IMG/VR virus record: IMGVR_UViG_3300001460_000130 | Span: 1-28,210 of that record | Origin: a virus | Direction: 5' to 3' (one strand) | DNA: 28,210 bases | Shown here: positions 1 to 8,100 of the stretch, one piece after another | Layout of the letters: the number at the start of each line of letters is the position of its first letter | Position numbering within the stretch: the first letter of the stretch is position 1 | The notes under the pieces: model-generated | Told to the model about the DNA's origin: nothing | The model's database searches: none | What the model saw: the letters and a program-made list of their open reading frames with translations, nothing else | Position numbers and translations under genes: made by a program

Positions 1-33
1 AGCCTCATCGATTGAATCATAATTATTATTCAT
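1..33 (-). CDS. N-terminal start of next late gene, probably terminase small subunit gp16 (partial)
   Basis: An ATG at 33-31 on the minus strand opens a frame that runs off the window edge after 11 codons (MNNNYDSIDEA). It begins five bases after the gp15 stop codon, in the same direction and at the same spacing as the other genes here. A GAGGA sequence (complement of 46-50) lies about 13 bases upstream, rather far for a ribosome binding site. In T4 and T4-like marine phages gene 16, the small terminase subunit that recognises concatemeric DNA for packaging, follows gene 15. The assignment therefore rests on synteny alone, because 11 residues carry no family signature. It could also be an inserted small gene. 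Confidence 0.5.
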   Translation of the reverse strand, partial: MNNNYDSIDEA

Positions 34-38
34 AACAA

Positions 39-842
39 TCAAATATCCTCTTGTCTAGTAGGACTATAATCTTTAGAGTCACCTAAAAATTCCCAACTCT
101 CTGTAAATCCAAAATCATCACCAGGTTCTGCAGTAATGGGATTAGGAACAGCAGTATATCTCATTTCACGTTTTGCGGTCTTTATATTAGTATCGGCATA
201 AACATCTGCCTGAACCTTACGGATGAGACCCTCAGTAGATTCTGCAATTGGGCCGAACAGATAAGTTTTTGCACTAAATCTTAATGTGTAGATAAGTGCT
301 CTTCTTGTTTGAAATGATCCCTCATAATCATCTTGGAAATCAATACTATCGAGAACAATTGGAATGTCTCTTTTTTCTCCAATAGAACTGACTAAATCAA
401 CAGTCAAATTAAAAGATGGTTGGAAAAATGGCAGTATCTGCTCAATAATTTGAAGAGCATCATCATTCAATTTACTGAAAATATTAAGTTCAAATCCAAT
501 AGTGTAAGGAACTGGCATGAACACCTTTTTCGTTTTGTCATCAGTTTTATCAACAGCTTTAAATGTTTGTGTTACTCCTGTTTTTCTAGTCGAATCATAT
601 TGAATCGTAGTCATCTCAAATGACATTCTTGGAAGAGTGATTGCAATAGATTTCGTTAACTGTTCTTGTTCTTGAATCTTTGTTAAAAACTTTTGCATTG
701 GTCCATAAGATAGACCAACTTTTGTTTCATCTAAAATAGTTCCATCACTCTTTGTATGTCGAATGGAAATATCATTAAATAAAGTTCCAAAACTAATAAT
801 AGTTTTTCTTATAATTTCGTGATAAAAATATGTTCCTAACAT
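39..842 (-). CDS. 15: gp15, tail completion / sheath stabiliser protein
   Basis: This 267-residue protein matches T4 gp15 in length (272 residues) and in place, directly after gp13 and gp14. In T4, gp15 forms a hexameric ring that caps the finished tail tube and sheath and gives the surface to which the neck and head attach. The opening MLGTYFYHEIIRKTIISFG and the following charged stretch are typical of gp15 of marine T4-like phages. There is no signal peptide or membrane segment, as expected for a virion protein assembled in the cytoplasm. The ATG shares one base with the gp14 stop codon (TAATG junction), which fixes the start and suggests translational coupling to gp14. No strong Shine-Dalgarno sequence is visible. 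The protein is free of the G-x-G-Y repeats seen in its neighbours. Confidence 0.9.
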   Translation of the reverse strand: MLGTYFYHEIIRKTIISFGTLFNDISIRHTKSDGTILDETKVGLSYGPMQKFLTKIQEQEQLTKSIAITLPRMSFEMTTIQYDSTRKTGVTQTFKAVDKTDDKTKKVFMPVPYTIGFELNIFSKLNDDALQIIEQILPFFQPSFNLTVDLVSSIGEKRDIPIVLDSIDFQDDYEGSFQTRRALIYTLRFSAKTYLFGPIAESTEGLIRKVQADVYADTNIKTAKREMRYTAVPNPITAEPGDDFGFTESWEFLGDSKDYSPTRQEDI

Positions 843-2272
843 TAATAACTACCAAATGGATTTGACTCTGTAAAATCTATAATATTATCTGCTTGTGTTT
901 CTATTTCTTCATTAACATCATATGGGTTATCATAACTTTCTTCATCATAACTCTTAACAACATATCTAGCTGATGATATTGAACCAACTACAACTTCACC
1001 TGAACCAAACGTACCAGTATTTAGTGCAACTCTTAAATTGATTGGAGGATCTATCGTACTAACATCAAAGTCTCTTCTAAAATCTCTAACTACTGCCGTT
1101 ACACCTGTAGTTTGTCCTGTAATTGTTTCATTATAAAAGAATGTTCCAAAACCAACTGTAGATAGTCCTGTAATATTGATAGTTGGTGCTTCTGTATATC
1201 CAAAACCAGGTCTAGTTAGATTAATTGAGTTGACTTCGCCATCACTTGAAATGCTTGCGATACCAGTAGCAGTTATTCCAGAACCAGTAGGTCCACTAAT
1301 TATTACATCAGGTGGAGTTACATATCCCTTTCCTTTATTGTCAATTTGAATTTTAAAAATATTAGATTCTTCTGATGTATTTACAGAACATGTAGCAGCT
1401 GCTCCAGAACCTCCACCACCAGAAAATGTTATTGTTGGAGCAACCGCATATCCTATACCAGATTCTATAATTTCAATTCTTTCTATGGATTGTACGTTTG
1501 CGACACTAGTGGTAATTGCAACTGCAGTAGCTCTAATTCCAGATTCTGGTGCTGAAATTGTTACGACTGGTGCAGATGTATATCCAAAACCATCATTATT
1601 CAAAAATATTTCTGAAATTCCTCCCGTTGCGAGGATGGGTGTTGCTGTAGCAGTAATAGCAATTCCCGTAAGGGTTAAAGATGTAATATACCCTTCATCT
1701 TCTACTGTATTATCAACTTCTTCAATCGCAGTATCAATAAGTTCATTTTCATATTCATAAAGTTCACAACTCAATTCATAAACATAATTTGTTCCGAGTT
1801 GATAAAAAGGTTTTTCCGATTCAACTCTTTTAATTTCAAAAAGTCTTTCTCCGAGTGGGAAATAAATTAAATCTCCTTCCTTTGGTCTAGTAATTAAATC
1901 TGCAAAATCATACTCTGTAATTTTTCCTTCTCTGATCCCAGCAGAAATACCCTCTAAAAATGGAGCAATAAATTCTTCGTATTTTTCTCTAGATATAGTC
2001 AAACTTATTTCATTTTTTAATCTAAGACCAAACTTGGTCATTATGTCACTATCTGGAGCATATCCATCATAATTATTAATATATGCCTCCATCATAAAAA
2101 CATCATCAAATTTTGATGATTGAATTTCACGAATTATATTGTCAGTTTTAAAAATTTTTCTTGGTAGATAATATATGTCTACACCGTAAATTTTTAATTG
2201 TTCATTGATCAAATCCTGAATAAGAAACTGTTCATTTGTAGATCCTTGTAGAAAAAATGGATTTAAAGACAT
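842..2272 (-). CDS. 14: gp14, neck protein with an inserted repeat domain
   Basis: At 476 residues this is much longer than T4 gp14 (256 residues). In T4, gp14 forms the neck with gp13 at the portal vertex and makes the filled head competent to join the tail. Residues 1 to about 195 (MSLNPFFLQGSTNEQFLIQD at the start) and the last ~75 residues (ending in NPFGSY) look like the conserved gp14 body. Between them, residues ~218-370 hold four tandem repeats, each with G-x-G-Y-x-x-x-P followed by a V/I-rich strand and a G/S-rich turn. The key tyrosines are Y231, Y275, Y317 and Y359, so spacing is 42-44 residues. A G-x-x-x-x-G-Q-T-T-G-x-x-A module follows at ~380-395. The gene starts five bases after the gp13 stop. 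The repeats probably form a beta-rich decoration on the neck; this is inferred. Confidence 0.87.
   Translation of the reverse strand: MSLNPFFLQGSTNEQFLIQDLINEQLKIYGVDIYYLPRKIFKTDNIIREIQSSKFDDVFMMEAYINNYDGYAPDSDIMTKFGLRLKNEISLTISREKYEEFIAPFLEGISAGIREGKITEYDFADLITRPKEGDLIYFPLGERLFEIKRVESEKPFYQLGTNYVYELSCELYEYENELIDTAIEEVDNTVEDEGYITSLTLTGIAITATATPILATGGISEIFLNNDGFGYTSAPVVTISAPESGIRATAVAITTSVANVQSIERIEIIESGIGYAVAPTITFSGGGGSGAAATCSVNTSEESNIFKIQIDNKGKGYVTPPDVIISGPTGSGITATGIASISSDGEVNSINLTRPGFGYTEAPTINITGLSTVGFGTFFYNETITGQTTGVTAVVRDFRRDFDVSTIDPPINLRVALNTGTFGSGEVVVGSISSARYVVKSYDEESYDNPYDVNEEIETQADNIIDFTESNPFGSY
1163..1621 (-). repeat. Four tandem ~43-residue G-x-G-Y repeats inside gp14
   Basis: Four copies of a module with pattern hydrophobic strand, N/S-x-G-x-G-Y, three residues, P, V/I strand, G/S-rich turn and an A/T-rich strand occupy residues 218-370 of gp14. 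The tyrosines fall at 231, 275, 317 and 359. The DNA copies have diverged, so the repeat is visible at protein level only. Similar modules are present in three other proteins of this window. Confidence 0.85.
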
Positions 2273-2277
2273 AACTA

Positions 2278-3120
2278 TTAACCAATAAGATCAAGAGGTG
2301 GCATTTCATAGTCCATTGCCATTCTCTGTTTTATTTCATCTAACTCTCTTTGCCCATCATCGTATAATTGTCTACCATTTAATTCAATTCCGCCAGGAAG
2401 TTTTACACCTTGAAATTTAATTAAGTTTTGTCCCCATTGCCTTTTAATTGCAGAAGTAAGATATCTCTTTACAAAACTATCATTAAAAACTTTTGAAAAA
2501 TTATTTGGATCTAATGCTCTCTGACAATCAATAACGAAAAATGTGTCTTTATTTTGAGCACCCCAATCTATATCAAGATATAATCTGTTTTGTCTTTTAT
2601 TAAATCTTATTTGCTTATCTGTGGTAAGAAGAAAATCTATATCCTCAAGATAAGTTTTTGTCATAGCATACTGCAATAATTCAATAGAATTAAAAGAATA
2701 CAAGTCATTTAAGAATAACTGATACTTAATACCAAACATTCCTGCAGAAATGCTACTAGTATCAAACTTAAATATTTTTTCTATACCAATTACTGAATCG
2801 GGAACTTGAATATAATTTGAATTTTCATAGAAATTAAATGTTGTTGTTCCAAATCCAACAATATTTGAGGTTCCGGTTGTGGTTGTTATACCAATACCAT
2901 CGGTTCCAGTTGCCTTTCCTCTATTAATATCATCTTGAGATACCTTATATTTAAGGTACATTCTTTCTACACCATCATAATGTCTCTCATTAAAATACTG
3001 CAAAGTATCATCAAGTAGATCTTCAACCTGCTCATCGGCAACGTTGATTTCTAAAACAGGAGCACCAAGTTGTCTGAGACAATACTCCTTCAATTCTTCT
3101 CTAGTAGTTGGTTTTGCCAT
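2278..3120 (-). CDS. 13: gp13, neck protein
   Basis: This 280-residue protein is close to T4 gp13 in length (309 residues) and sits immediately before gp14 and gp15, as in T4. In T4, gp13 binds the portal vertex after DNA packaging and with gp14 forms the connector to the tail. The N-terminus MAKPTTREELKEYCLRQLGA and the following acidic helix (DEQVEDLLDDTLQYFNERHY) are characteristic of gp13 in marine T4-like phages. The C-terminal half, with a W-G-Q-N segment and a P-P-L-D-L-I-G end, also fits. Residues ~75-95 hold a G/T-rich segment with a V-G-F-G-T-T-T motif that also recurs in the giant protein, at one site with 28 bp of identical DNA. A strong Shine-Dalgarno sequence precedes the ATG, which overlaps the upstream stop by one base. 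Confidence 0.9.
   Translation of the reverse strand: MAKPTTREELKEYCLRQLGAPVLEINVADEQVEDLLDDTLQYFNERHYDGVERMYLKYKVSQDDINRGKATGTDGIGITTTTGTSNIVGFGTTTFNFYENSNYIQVPDSVIGIEKIFKFDTSSISAGMFGIKYQLFLNDLYSFNSIELLQYAMTKTYLEDIDFLLTTDKQIRFNKRQNRLYLDIDWGAQNKDTFFVIDCQRALDPNNFSKVFNDSFVKRYLTSAIKRQWGQNLIKFQGVKLPGGIELNGRQLYDDGQRELDEIKQRMAMDYEMPPLDLIG
2838..2865 (-). repeat. 28-bp direct repeat, copy 1 (in gp13)
   Basis: These 28 bases are identical to positions 17919-17946 in the giant structural gene. Both copies are read in the same frame and encode N-I-V-G-F-G-T-T-T. Flanking bases diverge at once on both sides. Confidence 0.9.
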
Positions 3121-4577
3121 TAATATGTTCCTCCATCAATGAGTCCGGCATCCAGTGTTCCTACAACAAAAACATTATTTTCGAAAGTTGATATTCCTAC
3201 AAATGTTGATAGACCAGCAACTCTTAGATTTTGTGTAGTAGTTAATCCAGTAACTCCAAGAGTTCCTATCGTTGCAATGCCAGTGATACTAGCATCTCTT
3301 AAAGTAACTTCGTCTAGAGTTACGTCATCAGCAACATATAAATCACCTCCAACATAAAGATCACCAAGTGTTGTAGTAATACCGGAGGAACTAGCAGAAC
3401 CAAGTGTGGTTAAACCTACAACAGTTAAGTTTTGGGAGGTTGATAATCCAGTAACACCAAGAGTTCCTATATTATAAGTATCAGTTCCAGTGCCAACTGT
3501 TCCGTTTAAATTTCTATTAACTAATTCCCACCAATTTCCTGCATGAGCATAGTATGCTTTGCCAGTCGAGTGAACATGTGCAAATGCACCATGATATGTT
3601 GCAGCACTAGGAAGATCGGATAAAGTACTATAAAGAAATGGAATTACATTACTAGTTGCAGCTCCAACTATTCTTCCACCAGTAGTATCTAAAATTCCAT
3701 TTACATCTAATAATGTTCCTACAGTGGCAATACCAGTAATTTCACCATTTCTAGCATCAAATTCGTCAAATTCTAAGTCATCTGCAACATATAAATCACC
3801 ACCAACATATAAGTCGCTTATAGTTGTAACAATACCTGTAAAGGTGGAAAGACCAGAAACACTTAAGTCTTTTGTTGATACAAGACTACCAAACTTTCCA
3901 TCTCTCCACCTTTGAGTGGTAATACCAATATCATAAGTATTATCAGTATTTGGAACTAAATTCGATACAAATTCTCCACCAACATCAATGTCATCTCCAG
4001 TAGAATCACCAATTCCAATTGTGCCTCCCCTGAAGGTGGCATTGCCAATAAATTCTGATGTTCCGTCAACTTTAAGGTTACTTGCTACTGTTAAATTAGC
4101 ACCAACAAATAAATTGCCACCAGTAGTAGTAATCCCTCCGGCAGAAGCAAGAGTTGTAATTCCAACGGAGTTGAATGTAGAATTTACTGTTAATCCGTTT
4201 AATATGTCAACAGCAGCATTTATATCTAAAGCAGATGAGAAGGTTGAAATTCCTGCAACTGTAATCCCTTCTCCGAGATGTACTTCTTTTGCAATTCCAA
4301 CACCACCATTAACAACTAATGCTCCGGTGGATATTGAAGTTGATTGAGTTGTATTAGAAAATGTTGCGATGCCGGTAACAGATAAAGATGCGGAATCAAT
4401 CGCATCTGTCATAAAGAATTTTTCTGTGGATAAATCCCATACAAGGAGCATCCCATCTTCAGACTTTCTAGTCGATTCTACATCAGTTAAATTGACTATT
4501 CGTGTTGGTGGTGCAGAAGCATTAGATAATACACGAATAACATTCTGAGAACCAATCCTGTCGTTAATATTAGGCAT
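3120..4577 (-). CDS. Fibre-like virion structural protein (485 residues)
   Basis: This protein is not a recognisable T4 homologue. It is nearly free of long helices and rich in short beta repeats of the type G-I/L-x-T-F and L-x-V-x-G, as in trimeric phage fibres. Residues 75-105 carry a S-T-G-A-L-V-V-x-G-G-V-G-I-A motif and residues ~206-230 carry a V-P-N-T-D-N-T-Y-D-I-G block; both recur in tail-fibre-like proteins of marine phages. The motif DLYVGGDLYVADD occurs twice (255-267 and 406-418) in a longer repeat ending in I-T-G-I-A-T-x-G-T-L. Residues ~309-356 form a distinct insert with clustered histidines (H329, H334, H336, H345) and aromatic residues. It starts on a TAATG overlap with the 111-residue gene and ends overlapping gp13. 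It sits where T4 has gp12/wac, so a fibre or whisker-like role is plausible but inferred. Confidence 0.75.
   Translation of the reverse strand: MPNINDRIGSQNVIRVLSNASAPPTRIVNLTDVESTRKSEDGMLLVWDLSTEKFFMTDAIDSASLSVTGIATFSNTTQSTSISTGALVVNGGVGIAKEVHLGEGITVAGISTFSSALDINAAVDILNGLTVNSTFNSVGITTLASAGGITTTGGNLFVGANLTVASNLKVDGTSEFIGNATFRGGTIGIGDSTGDDIDVGGEFVSNLVPNTDNTYDIGITTQRWRDGKFGSLVSTKDLSVSGLSTFTGIVTTISDLYVGGDLYVADDLEFDEFDARNGEITGIATVGTLLDVNGILDTTGGRIVGAATSNVIPFLYSTLSDLPSAATYHGAFAHVHSTGKAYYAHAGNWWELVNRNLNGTVGTGTDTYNIGTLGVTGLSTSQNLTVVGLTTLGSASSSGITTTLGDLYVGGDLYVADDVTLDEVTLRDASITGIATIGTLGVTGLTTTQNLRVAGLSTFVGISTFENNVFVVGTLDAGLIDGGTY
3127..3134 (-). promoter_or_regulatory. Strong Shine-Dalgarno sequence of gp13
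   Basis: The minus-strand sequence GGAGGAAC lies six bases before the gp13 ATG, inside the last codons of the upstream 485-residue gene. It is the clearest ribosome binding site in the window. Most other genes here have only weak A-rich leaders. Confidence 0.8.
3255..3362 (-). repeat. Internal repeat, copy 2, of the 485-residue fibre-like protein
   Basis: Residues 406-441 repeat residues 255-290. The first 13 residues (DLYVGGDLYVADD) are identical, followed by an acidic, more divergent stretch and I-T-G-I-A-T-I-G-T-L. Confidence 0.85.
3708..3815 (-). repeat. Internal repeat, copy 1, of the 485-residue fibre-like protein
   Basis: Residues 255-290 form the first copy of the DLYVGGDLYVADD repeat, ending in I-T-G-I-A-T-V-G-T-L. 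The second copy is 151 residues further on, and the histidine-rich insert lies between them. Confidence 0.85.
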
Positions 4578-4912
4578 TACCTAGTTACTCCCCCTCGTAG
4601 TAGTGCTGTGCCTTCGACAGCTTTATACTCTCTACCAGCATTTAAAATTTTTACATCATATACATATCTTCCTGGTTTCAAACTGACTGTTTGATTTGCA
4701 GTCATTGAAATTGAAATAATCCCCTGATCCGGACTAGTAATTGTAGATGCAAAAGATACTGATGTAGACGCTCCATAGTGTTTTCTCATTTGTGCCGTTG
4801 TGGAGGCATTATTGAGGTTTAAAGGTGCATTTGTTCTAGTGTCCTCCAATTGGAAGGATGTATCAAAATCAAATCCTTTTTCAATCACTATATTGGATAC
4901 ATAAACAGCCAT
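4577..4912 (-). CDS. Small beta-sandwich structural protein, BppU-N/Ig-like (111 residues)
   Basis: This 111-residue protein opens with MAVYVSNIVIEKGFDFDTSF and ends in a P-G-R-Y-V-Y-D-V-K-I...G...G-G-V-T-R pattern. That arrangement (early D-x-x-x-x-x-L, a central Q-M-R segment, then P-G-x-Y-x-Y-D-V and a closing V-T-R) resembles small beta-sandwich domains of phage baseplate and fibre proteins such as BppU N-terminal domains. I infer a virion adaptor or decoration protein; the exact role is unknown. It is the first gene after a perfect late promoter element, with 27 bases between the element and the ATG, and so probably leads the transcript for the fibre-like protein, gp13, gp14 and gp15. 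Its stop overlaps the next ATG by one base. The leader is AT-rich with no strong Shine-Dalgarno sequence. Confidence 0.7.
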   Translation of the reverse strand: MAVYVSNIVIEKGFDFDTSFQLEDTRTNAPLNLNNASTTAQMRKHYGASTSVSFASTITSPDQGIISISMTANQTVSLKPGRYVYDVKILNAGREYKAVEGTALLRGGVTR

Positions 4913-4933
4913 TATTATTGATGCTAATATACC

Positions 4934-4947
4934 TTTAGATATTTATA
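4934..4947 (-). promoter_or_regulatory. T4-type late promoter upstream of the 111-residue gene
   Basis: The minus strand reads TATAAATATCTAAA, whose first eight bases (4947-4940) are the exact T4 late -10 element TATAAATA recognised by the gp55 sigma factor with gp33 and the gp45 clamp. It lies in the 51-base gap between the 66- and 111-residue genes, the largest gap in the window. Transcription would start about ten bases before the coding sequence region at roughly 4930-4933. The same 14 bases occur before gp8. Confidence 0.82.
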
Positions 4948-4963
4948 TCATTTCACTAGGCAG

Positions 4964-5164
4964 TCATTTATTTAGAAATTGTTTTAGTAAGTCTTTAATT
5001 TCTTCAATGTCGTTTTTAATATTATCCAACTCTTTTCTTTGAAATTTTTCTGATTCAATTTTCTTTAATCTTTGATTATACCCAATTGTATCATAATTTA
5101 TAATTGCTCCAGTATCATCCCTATAAAGATGGGGATGGTCTTTAACTTTTGTTAATTTTGTCAT
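4964..5164 (-). CDS. Small conserved-type protein with C-terminal coiled coil (66 residues)
   Basis: The 66-residue product has a compact N-terminal part (K-V-K-D-H-P-H-L-Y-R-D, then G-A-I-I-N-Y-D) and a C-terminal amphipathic helix from about residue 30. In the helix, L, I and F residues recur every three or four positions among many K and E residues, which predicts a coiled coil. Small proteins with a P-H-L-Y-R-D start are, from memory, common in marine T4-like phages, but no function is established that I know of. The ATG overlaps the stop of the 2439-residue gene by four bases (ATGA), so translation is probably coupled. It may be an oligomerising assembly factor or minor virion component; this is inference. 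It ends just before the late promoter of the next transcript. Confidence 0.75.
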   Translation of the reverse strand: MTKLTKVKDHPHLYRDDTGAIINYDTIGYNQRLKKIESEKFQRKELDNIKNDIEEIKDLLKQFLNK

Positions 5165-8100
5165 TTCACTGCTAAAGTTCTTAGATCTTTAATTATTGGA
5201 GCATTTGCCTGATCCGTTGATGACATAACAATCTTAATAGCATATCCACTAAAATCTTCTAGATCATTTGCAGTAAATTCATACTCTAAATATTGATCTT
5301 TTTGACTTGGGGGAACTTTGGCATCAGATCTTCCGTCATTCAACTTAGGATTGACAATTTTTAAAACACCTTGAGATGTTAATTCCAAGTTATCAAATCC
5401 TGGGAATAATTCAAATGTTTGTTCTACTTCTGCAGAATCTTCTCTGATTAGACTATAAAGAACTCTTATATCTGCTACTTTTGGTCTATATGCTGACAAT
5501 AAAACCTTTAAGGAAGATGCTGGTTGCGCGAGATTTACTGGATTTGTAACGTAAATTACTTCATGAGGGTCATTTGATAATGAATTTACTCTAGAATCTG
5601 TAGCATAATTCGTTATTGGACTATTAATATTGTCTAAGATGAATTCAACAGTAGATGTATCTGTGAATACTATTGGAGAAAGATTTTTATCCGTTGTACT
5701 AAGTGTTAATGTAGAATTAAATGATCTCTTTCCAGATATATTATTGAATTGTGATTGATTTAATTCATTAACTCTAGAGCAAACCATACGAACAGAAGTT
5801 AAATCATTCTGTCTATTTGGTATTACTTCTTGAATAGTATTTTCAAGAGTGAATGAAACTTCATTTCCATCGATACTAGTTCCTGATGTAGTTCTTATAT
5901 TAGAAGTTACAGAAGTTTGTCTTCCTGGAGAAATAATATCAAATCTAGGATTGATTCTATTGAACATGATATTTTCTGATGCTTTGATATCATCTCCACC
6001 ACCAATCAATAATGTTGAGAACGATACTTGTGGCAGTGTTCCGGCACTAGTTGATCTATCATTTCCTATCGATTTTCCTTCTATACTGGATGTTGCTCCT
6101 CTATCAACTTCAATATAGTAAGAACCACTTTGAATTTCAGTATCAGAAATATCATAAACTACATTATTAATTCTTCTTAATGAGATTCCATTAAACTCAT
6201 ACTTCATTACTGGATCATTAATCGCATGATCTTCTGCAATTCCTTCCACTGCCCTTGAATTGATAGTTAATTGATTGTTTACTGCTGCTTGATATGCAAT
6301 AACTTCATCTCCAATTTTAATATATCCAACATTGTTAGAGTTAACAGGTTGTCCTTCAAAAGTAGTAAATACTGATGAATCATCAACTGAAATAGTTGCA
6401 TTAGATGAAACTGTAGCACTAAGATCTCCTTTTAATACTGTAGGTGCTGTATCAGAAATAATATCATCTAACAATACCTTGTTGTTATTTGCATACATTC
6501 CATGATTGAAGTGTTGAACTTGTAAATAATTTCCAGAATTAATTCCTCCGTCTTCAGTTGAGGTTAAAACATCAGATCCAGAATTTGCGGTGCTCGAAGC
6601 ACTAGTATAATACAATAGATTGCCAGTTGGAATATCACCCTGAACGTTGCTTAGATACAAAGTATCCGTGTTCCCACTAGCAGTAATAGTAAGGATTGCA
6701 TTTCTTCCAGTTTGACTAGAAGTATTGGTAAGTGAAACAATATCACCTGTACTATATCCTGTTCCTCTATTATTAACAGTCGCAGCAGTAACGCTACTGC
6801 CGGTACCAACAGAATTTATATTTACAGTTAGTCCACTACCTTGTCCCGAAATGTTAACAGTAGAAACATTAGTACGAACTGTATAATTTGCTCCTCCATT
6901 AACTATATTAACATTAGTAGCACTACTTCCAGTAGAAACAATAGTTCCAAAACTATTTCCTACACCAGCAATTTTTCTGCCTGCAGTTAAAATTCCTATT
7001 GTTGCAGCACTATTGGTTGTTGTAATGCCAAGTGTTACATTTTTTGGTAATGCTGTTAATGCATTCTGATTAAGTGTGGGAATGTATCCATTACTAGAAT
7101 CAAGAGGTGGATTCGAGAAATGTGCAATACCTGTGTTTGCAGTGAATTTTGCCTTATAAAGTTTAAACTTAAGGTCTGATTCTTGAGCAGGAGTCCATGT
7201 TGATCCATTTTGAGATTTGAAAAGACTTCCAAGAGCAAATTGTTTGCTATATCTTATAGATTCTGTAGCAGGAAGGTCCTTGGTTTCAATGGTTGTTTCT
7301 CCCATTTTTGCTGTCCAAACCTCATATTGATCAGAGTTTGGAGCAAGCAGAACTATTGCATATTCCTGTCCGGGTGGGAGATAAATTGGAAAATCAAAGA
7401 CAACTGTAGTTGCAGTTTTTCCATCATTTGAAGTTGCTATTTGATCGGGAGTTAATGTTTTTGGTTCACCTACAATATCTAATGTTGGTATTCCTAATTG
7501 AACAGTTCTTATTTCAACAGTAAGTGGTTGACCTCCACTTGGTTTTGATGCGAAGAATAAATCTACCTTAGTTACAAATACTCCATTATCATCATCAGTA
7601 TCACCAAACCCAGTTGGAGCATCAATATCTCTACCAACAACAAAACTTTGTGCTAGTGGATCTACTCTACGTGCCCTGACGTTTCTTCTGGTTGTAATCG
7701 TAGTTATAGTAGAAGTTATATTAGCAACATTTGTTGTTGTATTTGTAGTTATTTGTCTTGTCTTTCTTAGAGTTCCGTTTGCAGTATAGGTAGTATCTCC
7801 AGCAGAAATTAGTGTGCTACCAGGGAGTGGTTTTTGATTTGTAGAACTACTAGATAATCTATAAGTTTTTCTTCCGGTGAGGATTCTGGGATTTGGGGCG
7901 GGCCTTACATGAGGATTTTTTATAAAGAATGAACCAAATAAAGTTCCATTAACATCAGAAATAAGTTTTAAATCTTTTACATATGCAATAGCACCACTAG
8001 TCTGTCCAACTATTTTTGAACCTTTTTCAAGATATCCTTTAAATCTTCCCTGATCTTCGGCAGATAGTGAGTTTAAATCAATGTTTATCGTCCTAGAAGA

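Noticed and set aside
3324-3815. Repeated plus-strand DNA around the DLYVGGDLYVADD codons as a possible CRISPR or variable-repeat cassette.
   Set aside because: There are only two diverged copies 450 bases apart, both in frame in a coding sequence. No reverse transcriptase or template repeat is visible in the window.
3335-3820. Plus-strand TATAAAT matches that could be late promoters pointing right.
   Set aside because: They are followed by C rather than A, lie within the coding repeats of the fibre-like gene and have no gene downstream on the plus strand.
3120-4577. The 485-residue protein as fibritin (T4 wac, 487 residues), given equal length and place before gp13.
   Set aside because: Fibritin is a long parallel coiled coil. 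This protein has no heptad stretches and consists of short beta repeats, so the length match is taken as coincidence.
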